NCBI GenBank assembly: GCA_965153455.1
Contig: OZ234501.1
Coordinates: 2,232,001 to 2,296,000 of the forward strand
Direction: 5' to 3'
Source of the DNA: Sphagnum compactum
Lineage: Eukaryota > Bryophyta > Sphagnopsida > Sphagnales
DNA length: 64,000 nt
Positions 36,811-49,500 of this stretch are shown here, piece by piece. The position numbers were made by a program, and so were the translations under genes. Position 1 is the stretch's first letter; the number at the start of each line of letters is the position of its first letter. The notes under the pieces are model-generated. The model ran no database searches and was not told where the DNA came from. It was given only the letters and a program-made list of their open reading frames with translations.

Positions 36811-38005
36811 ATTCTCATAAGCACCCTATTCAAGGTCCTTACCCCATCTAAAGATCTGGTAGAATTTGACTTTTGAATGGGATAGCTATGATCAGTTTCA
36901 GAGGAGATGAGGCATTTGTAAGGTGCCTCAGTTTTTAGAACCCTTCCACATAAAATGCCTGCTTTATTGAAGGCAGAAACTTACTGAGGGTTAGGGAAAC
37001 TCCACATACAATGGGAAAAATCAACCAGTTCTTTAGGACTGTGCTGTGGACAAACCACAGCTGAGATACCTCCAACCTAGAACCTTCGTAAACTATCATG
37101 TAAACCCTCCTATCGCCCCCTCAAACTACCTGGGTAAACTACCTATGTGAATGGATAAGCATGGTAGGTAAGTAAGTAGGCAGGGAATGCAGGTGGTTAC
37201 AATGTAGGTACATAAGTAGTTACACTTGGTGGCTATGAGGAAGGTGGATGGTTAGTACATAACTAACCATCGTGGTTAGCTGTGGGACAGGAATACAATG
37301 CAAAAATGTTTACTGCCCACCCGCACACCATTCGTAAAACATTGCAACTCTTTTTCTTTGTATTTTTTGGTCCCTCGAACTTCCACAATTTGGAAATTAC
37401 CTATCAGGCTGTCATTTTCTTTCAATTTATTTATTTTTATTTTTATTTTAAAATAAATAAAATTGCTGTGCTTCACGTAGGGAAAGGGTCTAACCTGGAA
37501 ACTTCTCCTATACATCTTGCATGTCAGCATGGTGCGCTGGTGTTGCTGGTTCACTGTGACCAGAGGAGGGGGTTTAACTTTTGTAGTTGTTGCAACAGTT
37601 GGACAATCATTTGTTGCGCGAGGTGATGCAACCAAATTGGTGTACTTGTACACAATGAATCAAACGAAGTACAACACGTTTCTGCAGAAATGTGGAGCAC
37701 ATTGAGTACAAACGATTCCTTCAACATAATAATTTCGAGTGGCCACATGAGGTGTTTTCGTCAGTGTCTTTTTCAGGTATGAAAAAAACAAGTGTCAGGC
37801 AAGACGCCCGCCCTCCTCCCCACCCCCCCCCCCCCCCCAAGCAAAGAAGAAACGGTGACCTCTCTTTTTCTAACTAAAAGCAAAAAGACAACATGTCAAA
37901 AGTGAAAGTAATCCTTAAACTAGTTAATGGGAGATTAAGCCTAACCGAGCACAAGGGAAATAATATTGAAGAACTTAACAAGGAAACAAATATATTTTCT
38001 GGTTA
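36811..38005. other. Intergenic stretch with poly-C run
   Basis: Contains a TAGGTA/AGTAAGTAGG patch at about 37130-37215 and a run of 16 C (37823-37838). Overlapping open frames on both strands at 37276-37748 have no recognisable motif. No gene supported. Confidence 0.4.
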
Positions 38006-38760
38006 TCCTATATATAAAAGCTAACATGGTGTTTGTCCGTCTGTGTGTCACAAGACGTTCTACGTTTTAACATTACGTCGGAACCGGCAGCAGTTAGGGC
38101 AGTTGGGAAACATCTTTGAAAAGCAAATCTTATATATAAAAGCAAACGTGGTGTCTGTCTGTGTGGACAAAAATTGGGCAGTGCCTTGAAGATTCTTCCA
38201 GTCACTGCCCATTCCCTGTGAAGCATCTGATGATGATAATAATAATTGGTGGACAGTCCAAGACTGGCTTCAATAGGTGGACAGTCTAAAAAGAAGTTGA
38301 AGATATCAACTTTTGGATGGGGGATGGTAGGGTGTTAGGGGAGGTATTTTTGGGATTTGGAGGGTGGGTGAGGAGATTTGGGTGCGCTTTTTTCTTTCCC
38401 AAAGGATGCATGGGCTAAGGGTTTAGGAGGGTCATGATTTTTATTTTTTTCGTGGAGGGGGGGAGGGGGTGGGGGTGGGGTTCTAGGGGTCTTAATAGGT
38501 GGAAGTGAGAAAGAACACATTGTAATATTATGTTGGGGAACACATTGGGAACCAAAGAAACCCCCACCCCCCCGGCCCCTCCTCCCAAAATTTAAAAGGA
38601 ATAAAAGCAAGGCACCTTGAGTGCACCCTTGGGCCTTCCATTGGCTGCATGAAATTTCTATTCCCAAAAGAGTTCGTCACCGTTTAGAACCGGAGTGGGA
38701 AAAGCGAAAGACCGGGTGGGGGGGATCGACGGGGTGCATTATGCACCGGGTTCACACTAG
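38006..38760 (+). mobile_element. Non-autonomous Helitron
   Basis: The 5' end is TCCTATATATAAAAGC after an A (38005), a typical Helitron start. The 3' end is a hairpin (GGTGCA at 38733-38738 pairing with TGCACC at 38742-38747), nine bases, then CTAG (38757-38760) followed by T (38761). Insertion between A and T, no target duplication, TC start and CTRR end preceded by a hairpin are the defining Helitron features. No Rep/helicase is encoded, so it depends on another element. A second start, TCTTATATATAAAAGC, lies at 38128, also after an A. The interior is GC- and G-run-rich. Confidence 0.85.
38452..38590. repeat. G-run tract and C-run tract, possible G-quadruplex DNA
   Basis: GGAGGGGGGGAGGGGGTGGGGG at 38455-38480 has at least four G-runs of four or more with short loops, the pattern of a G-quadruplex. 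About 80 bases on, CCCCCACCCCCCCGGCCCC places a second such tract on the minus strand. The two could also pair as arms of a stem. Lies within the Helitron. Confidence 0.7.
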
Positions 38761-40199
38761 TTCCCTAGAATCACATGATGAAATTTAAGTAATTTAATTT
38801 GAACTTTGAAAGATTTCCTTTAGCAATTAGAAGGAGCCAAATTACCAATGTTATTTGACAAAATTTCACATGTTTGTCATAGACATAGTCTTTCATTTTG
38901 GCAGGCTGGTTTTTCTGTGTGTAAAATACTTAAAAATTAAATTGATTTATGGTGATCAGTCAAAAAAATTGTGAGAAATTTTGCTCAAATGAAAAAAAAG
39001 TTTTGGGGCTACAACCCTTACAAAGGCTTTTTTTTGGATTTTTTGGGGGTCAAAAAGCACAGTTTTTGGCCTGGGTTTGTCAGAATTAGAAAGCTTGCTC
39101 ATGCAAGTTACCAAACAACAACAGGATTGCAAATTTTTTTTAAAAAAAATCTATCTTGTAGCCAAATATTGGCTAAATCCTCCTCTAGATGGTTGCCAGT
39201 GTGGCTACACGACAAAAGTGGAAGAAACCCTAATGGTGATATGTGTAGGGTAACACCCAAAACCACAAACATTATCGAAATAAGGGCTCACAGGAGGTGA
39301 GCCTAATTTTGATAATGCATGTGGCCAAAGGTGTTACATGGTCTAAAAATTAATTTCAAAAAACTTAACTGTGATACCTAGCGGGTATCACAATATTTTT
39401 TAAAAAAAAAGGTCACATGGGCATTTCGAAAAGCAAAACAACCACCTCTGGGGGCATTTTGTTTTTTGAAATGCTTGTGTGTGATGGACACTGTATAATG
39501 CTGTATTAATGTGCATCCACATACACTCAGTTTTTGGGCAGAGGTTTTTATGTAGTGAAATGAACCAATGAAACTTTGGGTAGCCCCAAAACTTCAAGAG
39601 AATGCAAAAAGGTGCCCAAAATCTAGGTCACAGTACAAAGGAATTTTGTGTATAACCATAGAACAATGCAATTTTGGCACCCATTTATTTCTTGGTTGAC
39701 AAATTAGTGGTGTACCTGCAAACTTAGAACTTGGCACAATATGAGTTCAAAGTTGGTCACATTTTGGTGAGAAAGGATCTTCAAGAGATGAAAATTCAAG
39801 ATGCACACTTATTTGCATCTTAATTTTCTTTCTTAAAACCAATTTGAAGAGGAAAACCCCAAGTGGAAAGCTGAGACCATGACTTGGTACATTACCTTTT
39901 TCACTGGAAGACACAAGATCCCCTTTTTTTTTTTGGTGTTAAGGTATCTCCATTAGCTTTTCTATTCAATTCGGCTAACCCTTTTTTGTCGGTATCTTCA
40001 ATAGCTATTGATTCGGACTATTTATTGGCTCTGCCTTTAGGGCATCTCCACCGCTCTACACAAAATGCCCCTTCCATTGGAGCTCGATGGTGGTGGGAAA
40101 GAAAGTGGCAATGTAGTTCTCCACGGCAACCCCCTTTATCCCAAAACAAAGTTAGCCCTGGTAGCAGAGCCCTCTAGTTCAGCAACATGTGTAAAGTAG
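38761..40199. other. Intergenic stretch, no gene recognised
   Basis: An open frame at 38971-39300 has no known motif. An 8-bp stem with 5-base loop (GTGATACC 39371-39378, GGTATCAC 39384-39391) is followed by T and A runs. GGGCATCTCCACCGCTCTAC near 40040-40060 resembles the ends of some plant Tourist-like MITEs, but no partner end was found. Confidence 0.35.
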
Positions 40200-40800
40200 T
40201 GGCATTTAAAAATGCTTTGGTATTGTGCATGCTTCTTGTGTTTTTGGTTTTGTTACATTTGCTTCATGTTTCTGTTTTTTAAATCTTGGACCTCCTCTTT
40301 TTCAGTGTCTTTTTTTTCGGTCTTCTTCTTTAGAGTTTTTTTCCTTCTTTTTTTCTTCTTTTGTTGTCTCATTTCATCTTCTTCTACATCCTCCTTTCTT
40401 TTATTGTGTTCAATGTCAAACTTCTTTCCATATTGCTTAATTTTTGGTGTGTTTGTTTGTGATTGAAATTCTATTTTGCATTGGTTTTTTTTTTCCTCAT
40501 AGATATGTGTGAATTTGTAGTATGAGAATTTGTTATAGTGGTGATGTTTTACTAGAGTGGTCGTGTTCATCTTTGTAGTTCTAAGAATAAGCACAAGTCT
40601 ATGAACATGCAATTTAGCGAGGTTATAATTAGGCGACATTATGAAATGGTGGCTCCTTCATTTGTGCATCCTCTTTGGTTGTGCTTTAAGTGACAATGAA
40701 AGTTTCTTAAAATGATAATAAAGTTCCCATACATATATTAATTATTAAATTATTTAGTTGAAGTCTTTTTTAATCTAGGTGGGGAGTCGAATCTCCATTG
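40200..40800. other. Pyrimidine-rich intergenic DNA
   Basis: Strong T/C bias on the plus strand (40240-40400) makes overlapping Phe/Ser-rich plus frames and a Lys/Glu-rich minus frame (40253-40639). Such mirrored low-complexity frames are not evidence of a gene. Confidence 0.4.
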
Positions 40801-40839
40801 CAACATTAATATATTAAGTTAATCAAAAGACAATCTTAG

Positions 40840-41120
40840 CCTCCCCCCACATAAGGGGGGGTCTAAGGACAAATATGTTTTTCCTTTTCTCCTCCTTTGT
40901 CCCTTTATGGCTGTCTATGCAAGTTTTTTTTCCTCCTTTTCTTTTCCCTTATGGCCACCTAAGGTTCAAGCAAGATGATTACCCCCCCCCCCCCCCCCCC
41001 CCCCTTTCTCTCTCTTTGTTTTTTTGGCCACCTAAGGGATGAAGCAAGATTTTTTCCCCTCTAGGGCTTCTTTGCCTTTATGGCCCCAGAGGGGTCCAAG
41101 CAAGGAATTTTTTTGGTTCT
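40840..41120 (+). repeat. Degenerate tandem repeat with 23-base poly-C run
   Basis: At least three, probably four, units of about 65-80 bases, each with a TTATGGCC-like word, ACCTAAGG or CCAGAGG, then CAAGCAAG(A) and a T/C-rich tail: about 40905, 40950, 41025 and 41075. A run of 23 C occupies 40982-41004 within the tail of one unit. Such runs are often unstable or miscounted in assemblies. Confidence 0.65.
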
Positions 41121-42600
41121 CATTGTCTTGTGTTCTTTCATTGTTTATAGATCCTTGTCTTTCATTAGAAGGCAATTAAATGTTTTCTAGTTGGAAATCA
41201 TGACCTAGTGACACACAGGGGGCTTCAAGCACTTAGTCTTTTTGGGTCTCTTTGTGAATACATCTTTGTATTTTTAAACTATTTTTCAATTCCATGCAAA
41301 TATAAATTTTTTGTTTTAAATCATTAGACTTTGATTTGGTAAGGTCCAATGGCAAAATGAGATGAACACCTAGTTCTTTTAATTGAATATTTTGATCATA
41401 TAGTTTGCAATGTTGTGTTTGAATGTTTGGTTTTGAATGTGTATGGTAATTCATTAATTACATTGTCTTCTAAATTTATGATTTATTCTTCTTTTCATGC
41501 ATATGTGATTGATATTGTGAATAACGTCATTATCAATGTTAGCATCAAGGGGCCCTTTAGCAAAACACATGTTGAGTTGATAAAAAAATAGTTTAAAATA
41601 GTTCAAAATATTCATTATCAAAACCTAAACAAACTATGACAAGGGAGATTTAGACCAAATGATTGAACTTTCCAATGCCACTAAATCCAATCATCATGTT
41701 GTTTGATCCTCCTAAATCAAACTATTTTTATTGCCTAAAGATGCAATTTAGAGTTTTGTTTGACAAATGTTCCAACCTCTTATCACAACAACCATTGTTT
41801 TTGTTGCTATTCATGCCCATGAAAAAATTAATGGCAAGTTTGACCTACTAGCTGTTGATGGAACAATCCTAAAAACATCAAAATTGTAAGTTTTTTATAT
41901 TATTTTTAATTGTCTTTCTCATTGTTTATTTTTAAAGAAAACTTATAATTTATTTGCATTGGTTATATGTATGGTTTGTTACCTTGTTTCAAGCTAAATT
42001 CCATTACCTAGTTGAACAATCTTGCAAAGGAGCACCCACATTTTGCATTATGAAAAATATTGTGAGCAATAACAAGGGCAATGTGCATCTCCTCACCATT
42101 GATTTTTCCATCCTTGTTCCTATGTTATCACCTTCATTTTATTAAAAAATAAAAAAGATCTTCAACATTCACATGTCAAACATGATGGATATGTCTTTCA
42201 TTCCCTTTAAGGTTAAAATATTTCATTTTTATACATTTTTACCTTAAAATTGTTAGATTACAATTACAATTTTAATGTTTCTTCATGTTTTGGGATTAGG
42301 TTGATGGTTGCATGAGAATGACAAATCTTTTTACTTTGCCCTACATGCAAGTTTGTTCAAATTGCAAACTTGGTGATATTTACCAACATCCTTTTAAGAG
42401 GTTTTATTTTAATAAACCATGTATACTTACAATTTGTGTTCCAGTAGTTTCCACTCCTTTGGCTTACATTTTGACTTGTCCTAGAACCTAGGTAGCCATT
42501 TATTTGGTTAGTCATTTGTGGACAAGCTTTGCCCTTTTCTTTAGGGTTATTCCAAGTTCCAACTAAGCATACTAGTTTAATTAAAGTTGTTTTTTGCAAA
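41121..42600. other. Intergenic stretch, no gene recognised
   Basis: AT-rich DNA with short frames on both strands (41233-41454 minus, 41663-41851 and 41954-42145 plus, 42357-42599 minus). None has a motif I can name. Confidence 0.4.
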
Positions 42601-42609
42601 CTAGCTTAA

Positions 42610-43140
42610 CACTTTCTCAAAAAAAAGAAGGTTGTAACTTGTTAAATTGGGTTCTTGAAATTGAAATCAAACTAACTTGTGAAATTAAGGTCCCAAATTA
42701 ACTTGTCAAACCAAAGTCCTCAAATAGGTTTGTTGATTTGACCTATGTGAAGATGTGGTCCCAAATTGACTTGCAAATTTGAGGTCCCCAAATTAATATC
42801 TCAAAATGGGTTGTTAAGTTGAAGTCTCAAAATAAGTTTGTAGGCTTCAAGTGTCAAAAACAATGTCCCAATCAACTTGCTAACTTGAGGCTCCAAATTA
42901 ACTTCCCAAAATGGAATTTCAAAGGTGAGGTCTAAAATTCACTTCTTAATAATCCAAGGTCTTCAAATCTATGTTTTAATTTGACTTGCAAAATGAGGTC
43001 CCAAAATTGACATGCCACATTCCATGTACATCATTGAGGTTTTGAAATCAAGGTCACAACTAGTTTGTCAAACCAAAATCCACATTCCAATTTGGATTGT
43101 GAAATCATTGGCCAAATTCAAAGTCCCAAATTAATACAAT
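42610..43140. repeat. Degenerate tandem repeat, AGGTCCCAAATTAACTTG
   Basis: The word GAGGTCCCAAATTGACTTG and variants (AAGGTCCCAAATTAACTTG, GTGGTCCCAAATTGACTTG) recur about every 30-60 bases over half a kilobase, separated by TTGTTAAATT/TTGTCAAACC links. An old tandem array with about ten recognisable units. Confidence 0.7.
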
Positions 43141-45400
43141 CAATTTATTTTTCTTGAATCACTTATATTAGTTGATTTCAGTTGTTATTTCAACATTTGG
43201 TTGAGTAAGTTGGATTGCAACACACTTTTATTTTGTGTTTAGTTATATCAAGTGGATTTGGGTACATTGCAATTTCAATAAACTTGAATATGTCGCTTAT
43301 GACATTTCATAATATTGAACATTAAACACCTAGCAAGACATTTAAGATTATTCAATTAAGATAATTAAGGTGATAGTTCGTGAAAATCATCATTTATTCG
43401 TGGACGAAACACATCCATGGATGTCCACTTTTCATTGACAATGTGTAGTTAGAAAGGTGTTCAAGAAGGCTCCTTGTATAATGAGCCATATGAAAGCTTC
43501 CATGGAAGCTTCCTCGAACTAGCTGCCCAAAAAACATAAATAAAATTAGTTTTTTTCATTACTTTCAGTTTGTTCAACATTGGTTTAAGGTACAATTTTA
43601 TGTTTTAACTTTGTTCTTTTTGTTTCATGCTTTTAATCATTGGACATGTTATGAATAAAAGTTATGTTTATGTATGTTTCTTACATATTTCATGGACTTA
43701 TTTTTGGTTATCATGTTATGTGATTTTATTTTAAATTTAAGCTTTTTCTATTTTAGGTTGTTTCAATTTTTACACATCATGGGAATCCTTTAATATGCAT
43801 TTCAACAATTGTGGTCCACCCCCAAACTCACACAAATTACACAAAAAAAATTCAAAACAAAGCTTCATAATCCATGTATTCAAGAACATGACTATTGTAG
43901 GATGGGGAGGATGAGCACATAGAAGGCAAAGGAACAATGGCAAGAACATCAACTACAACCTTTGCATACATAGGTAAAATAAAAATTGAAGAAGGACTAT
44001 GAAAGAAATAATTTTAGGCGAAGAATGGAAAATGCCTCCACTTCAATTGTGGTTGATTTCTACAACAAATGAAAAGTTAGTGGAGTGTTTGTGATATGAT
44101 GAAAGGCAAAAGGCAAATAACTTCTTACAATAAACTTATTCACAATCAAAATTAAGCCTTTGCCACTTAGGGAAGGGGGAGTCTAAATCAAAGTTTTACA
44201 TGTGGGATCCATTTGCAATGTCAGTGTTGATTGTGACAAGAGGAAGCAAAAGCTCATCTAAAACAACCTAATTAGGTTCCAATGCTAAAAGATTACATCC
44301 AAGCAATTGACAAGCTTTTACATTGTTATATACAAGATAAAAACAAAGTTATTCACCTTCATGATCACCAATAAAGGGTCAAAAAAGGAAGGAATTGAGT
44401 TTAAGATGTTGAACTTGTTGACACCAAGAGGTTGACCACTATGGAGTAGGGGGAAGCAATAGGCTTGAATGAAGGACTTCAAAGTGACCAAATGCATTTT
44501 GTGAGCAACATGGAAAGTAATGCTAGATGAAAACTTAGCCATAGAATTGAAAGATGTCCAATTATAAAGGAAGCCATCCTCCCCAATGATAACTCTCTTC
44601 TCTAGTGGTTCCATGAATGGGGGGCATGAAGTTGAACTACATTGTGTCACAAATACACAATATATTATTAACAAAAGTCTACATGGGGAGCTTTGCAAGA
44701 TTAAATGAACAAAAAATCTTGAATTGAGTTGAAAGGTGGTGAAGCTTTACTACCAACTTGTCCATTTTCAATATTCCGAACTCCAAATTACAACTCAAAC
44801 CCCCCAAAACTTATTTCCATACCACATAAAATGTAAGTCGAACCTTTTTTATTTTTCTCTTTTTGTGTGTTTTTGTCACATTTTTTCTCTTTTTCACACT
44901 TTCTATGATTCTTTCCCTTTCATGGATTCTTATTATTTGTGTTTCCTTCTTTGTCTTTCATTCATTATATGTGTCTCCTCTCTATTTCACTAATTCTTTA
45001 TTGTTTGGTTTCTAACTAATATTGTGCACATTTTGGCTTCTAACTTAATATTGTGCACATTTCAAAGGATGATGCATATGATGATAACACCAATGTTATG
45101 AAAGCCATATATTAGGTTCCATTTTCTAGTCCATAAGGATTGCAATGGATGGTTGATGCAATAATATTTAATAATGTGAGGAAAATTTATTGAAAAACTC
45201 TCAAAACACCATCTTGACACCACGAACTGTTGCATTATTGACAATGACACTAGCCATGGTGTGAAAGTCAAACATGATTGTTGTTGAAAGGGAACTTCAA
45301 TTGTCCTTTGCTAATCATGAAATTAAGGTGCAATGTCCTTTCCTTTGAATCATGTTGTTTTTCTCATTATTCTCCCAAAACCATTCCACATCTTTTAAAC
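43141..45400. other. Intergenic stretch, no gene recognised
   Basis: The longest frame is a 126-codon minus-strand ORF (44318-44698), Phe/Ser/Leu-rich, without a known motif. A tandem phrase TTCTAACTTAATATTGTGCACATTT is duplicated near 45010-45065. No gene supported. Confidence 0.4.
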
Positions 45401-45469
45401 CTAGTGTAAAGGATTGCTTTCGAGCAATGTCATTTTCCCCACATTCTACCTCTAAATTATGATCAATAT

Positions 45470-47590
45470 TGAATTATGATCAAATTTGATGGTGATGTGG
45501 ACTTTTTGCACTTCCTCCAATTGACAATCTAAAAGGACATTCTAACCAAATGCAAAGAATGGATAGGAAGTATTATGACCCTGCTTGGTGCAAGGTGAAA
45601 ATGATGAACATAAAAATTGATTTCCATTTTACTTTTTGGAAGACATAGTGTTTGGGTCATTTGCAATGTTTAGATGACCATTACGATTATTTCCTTATTA
45701 GTGGAAGCACCAACAAAATCATTTGGAGTGGCAACCATGTCCATCTAAGTAAACAAAGTCTTATTTTTAAGTCCCCCATATTGTAAAATTTCCTCTAGCC
45801 TTCCCTTTTGTGTGATACGTATGCAACTTGGATGTATTACATCATCCACAAGTAGGTGAATGTGACTTGAACAACAATTCATTTTGGTACACATGAACAT
45901 TTAGTTGCAGATGAGAGGTGTGGACAGTTAGATCCAATACGTTAGAGGTTTCTTGCATGTTGTTGGTATTCACATCAACAATTGTGTTCCGCAAACAAAA
46001 TGGTTTTGTCCAAGCACTTGCTAAACGAAGATGTTGATGGTTTGGTGGAACTTCTCTAATGTGATAAATTTACCCAAGTGATGGACAAGTTCATAACATT
46101 GTGTTTTCCCAATGTTAAAAACTTAATTGCATCCTAAATAAACATTGTCCGGCTAATAAAGGGTGTGTTTACAACATTCTGGTTCTCAAATATATGAATA
46201 GTTATGAATACATTTAAGATGGTTATTTTCTTGGACAAAAATCTAGAGAAAAAATTCTTCTTCAAGATGTTTGTGCATGGAAATGCTAGTGGATGTAATT
46301 TGGTGAAACAAATGTAGCCTTATGGTGACCTTCAAATAGCTTGGATCGTGTTTGACCATGTGAAGTGTGTTAATAAATGGATTACTTTAGTTTGCCATGT
46401 GTATGATCTAATTTATTATAAAATGATGACAATTGAAATCTATGACTTGTAATTAGAAGACATGAATGTAGAATGTGTTATGTGGCAAATTTTTTTAAAG
46501 GTGATGGGTGAAGAATGGTGTTTTTCATTCAAACTTTAAGGTTCATGGCCGATAGTGTTCAAGTCAATTAAAATATTGTGTAAATTATGTATGGTTCCAA
46601 TGACCCAAATGAATTTATGGTTGATAGGGAGTGAAATTGTTATTTTCATTAGATTCAAATATACAAAACATACAAAACAACAAATCAAACTAGAGATGCA
46701 AAAACAATATTAAACATTGTGTTATGAATATAAAAAGTCACAACATCAAAAGAGACTTATACATATTTGGAATGCATCAATTTGATGTTGGTGGTATTCA
46801 TTGAGGGCTACCAATGGAATTGGATTTCAAGAGTTGGAGAATTGACTTAGTTTTTGTCACTTTTGTGTCAAACAATTATGAAAAATCTTAGGTTCTTACC
46901 CCTTGCACACATCCTTCATTCTATCTCATCTTGGTTACATATTGAAAATATGGTAAAACTTGTGTGAAAAAGAGGTTAAAATAGATTTATTATGTTTCAT
47001 AAAAGTTCTCATAGAAGAACTTGTTGACATGCTTACATGTAAGTTGTCAAAAAGTATGCATAGCATATCACTTCAACAATTGGGGAAAGGGGGAGCTTGT
47101 GTGTATGTTGCAACAATTGATGATTATGTTTGAACTTTCAAGAAAATGACATTGTATTACCAATTAAGAAAGGTGGTCCTTCTAAATAAGGATTTAATAA
47201 GAATGAATTTTTCTTACGTAGAGTAACTGAATTTGTGGATGTGGTTCAAAAACATGCCTTGGCTCATCCTTCACATATAGAGTCACACACTTGGAAGGCA
47301 AGGAAAATTTTGGCTTTTGCAAATGGAATGCATATTTGCTTTTGAAATCAAAAGGGGTTTCACATAGGCAAAATTGTGTCAATTATTACAACCCACATGT
47401 CAATACATAGACTAGCAAACCACATGTGCAAATTGAACAACCTTCATGTAATGTTAATTAGTACAAGTTCATGGTTTCCAATGATGGGCATGTTGAGGTC
47501 TTGGAAATTCCTTATGGAGATGGACTATGGACATAGAACAATGTCCCCCTACATCATGTGTTCAATGTTTGACATTGTAAAAAACCACTA
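45470..47590 (+). pseudogene. Decayed MULE-like/plant transposon-derived gene
   Basis: Across all three plus frames, protein-like blocks follow in a sensible order: RKYYDPAWCKVK, HYDYFLISGSTNKIIWSG, IHFGTHEHLVADERC, FTQVMDKFITLCFPNVKN, MFVHGNASGCNLVKQMQP-like DNA, FMADSVQVN, MVDRE, LQQLGKGG and RRVTEFVDVVQKHALAHP. This resembles hypothetical proteins, probably DDE-type (MULE-like) transposases, seen in several copies in seedless-plant genomes. IHFGTHEH and FMADS are the blocks I trust most. Stops and shifts occur throughout. No terminal inverted repeats were found. The family call is tentative. Confidence 0.45.
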
Positions 47591-49500
47591 AACATTTTTA
47601 CGTTGCAATGATAATTACCAAGATGATTATTAGTCATTGGTATTTTTGCCCCAACTTACTATGGTTTGTGGCCTTATTTTTAAGTGCACCCCTTAAGGTT
47701 CACAAGTTTTAATCTTGTGTTGATGACATGAATTATTGCATGGGAGGTACCAAACATAAGCATGTCATCAGTAGACTAATTGTATCAACTATTTGACCTA
47801 TGAAAGCACAAACCAACCTCACACAAAATGAGGTAAAATCTTTCGAGGAAGCAAGTTTTGTTTTCAATAAACAAAAACATATCCATCTTCAAAGTCCACT
47901 TGGTGGGGAAATTTTTGTTCCGATAAATCAACCGGTAGATGCAATGTCATGGCCTATAACATAAAATGATAAGACCATTAAATAGAAGGTAGTCTCATAT
48001 TTAGTTTTGTGGGTTATGGATTGGTGACAAAGTCAATTGGGGTTAGGTGCACATTTGAGGAGGTGGTAGAGAATACAAAATGTCAAAAAATGAATGTGAA
48101 TCCTTTTACCACCAAATTAAAATGAATCATCTCACCTAGTTTCTAGGGGTCAAAATCACTTGAAGCTATTATATTTTAATAATTATCAACACTATATCCT
48201 TGTCTTAAAAGGCGAGGCCAACAAAATGAACACAATTTGAAACAAAAAAAACTTATGGCTTGAGGAATTGAACCTTACTTCTTGAAAAAACTTTCCCCAA
48301 TTGTAGTACAAATTGCTTGCCCCAACCAAACCCTCACCACAGACAACTTAATCACCACCAACTTGCAATTTTGTTAAAATAAAAAACTTTTATCAAATCA
48401 TAAGTCTTTTCAACCAAATTTTTTTTGGCTTTCATGTAGGTATTCAAATTTGCATTTAATTTATAATTCAAGAACATATCATTAGGATCATTTTGAGTCA
48501 TTATGATTATTTGATCCATGTTTTCCACCTATACATAATAACATTTTAAAGTTGTCAATACCCTAACAAGATTAAACACCAATTCAATTTCTATGTGTGA
48601 ACTTGGGACTTTGAATATTTTGTTTGGCAAGAAAACTAACATTTGAAAACTAGCAAGCAAGGTGATTTGCACATGCAAATGGGAGAACAACCAACCTCAT
48701 ACGCACATATGATTTGTTAGTAATTAGTGCAAACGAAGACATCTCAATTGAAGCTACAATATTAAAGATTTTTTTTTCAAGATTCTCATTAGGAACATTA
48801 GTTGTTATAGATGCATTGGCAATAAGGTTCAACCAATCAAAACACTCCATTAAAAGAAGAATGACAACTTTGTAATCAGATTTAAAGATTAACCAAATTG
48901 AACTTTAATGTTACACCATTTCTTTTGCAACATGCAAAAACACAAACAAAGCAAAGTAGACTAGCAAAAAGATGAAGTTGAGTTGAATATAAACATTGTG
49001 CACTTGATTCGAGTTGCTAACACATGAAATCCAAGTAAGAAAAAAATGTAAACTTCAAAAACCCACATGTTTCAAAGTGCAAAGGGGCGGACAACAAAAA
49101 CATAAGAGGATGTGCTTGATGATTGTGAAGAAGCAAAACACACACAAATTAAATGAAGCACTTGGTTCTACACACACTTGAAGAATCAAAGCAAAGCACA
49201 AAGGATAACAAGGCTATGCTTCTGAGGGAGCTCAAAGTACTACAAATGCATGAGACTTTGGAACAAGATGAATGAAAGTACACCAAGTGCTATGCCACCA
49301 TGAAAAACCAATGAGATTGCCAAGTTTTGGGTTTTTGCTAAACCCTAAATGAACTGCAATTCAAAAATTTCAAAACTTGAATGGTAAGATCTCTACCTTT
49401 CTTTATCTCCCTTTGGACAGATACGGTTAGACAGATAGGAAAGCACATAAGATGGCATCTGGCAGTTGTGTAGTGAGCCAGTTATTCAAAAATAAATAAA
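47591..49500. other. Intergenic stretch, no gene recognised
   Basis: AT-rich. A short minus frame at 48650-48850 shows no motif. Composition shifts toward higher GC only after about 49400, at the approach to the channel gene. Confidence 0.4.

Noticed and set aside
37276-37748. Open frames of 114 and 125 codons on opposite strands
   Set aside because: No known motif on either strand and no intron or start context; overlapping frames suggest chance.
40253-40639. 128-codon minus-strand frame rich in Lys and Glu
   Set aside because: It mirrors a T/C-rich plus-strand tract; low-complexity composition explains the open frame.
44318-44698. 126-codon minus-strand open frame
   Set aside because: No motif recognised; not enough to call a gene.
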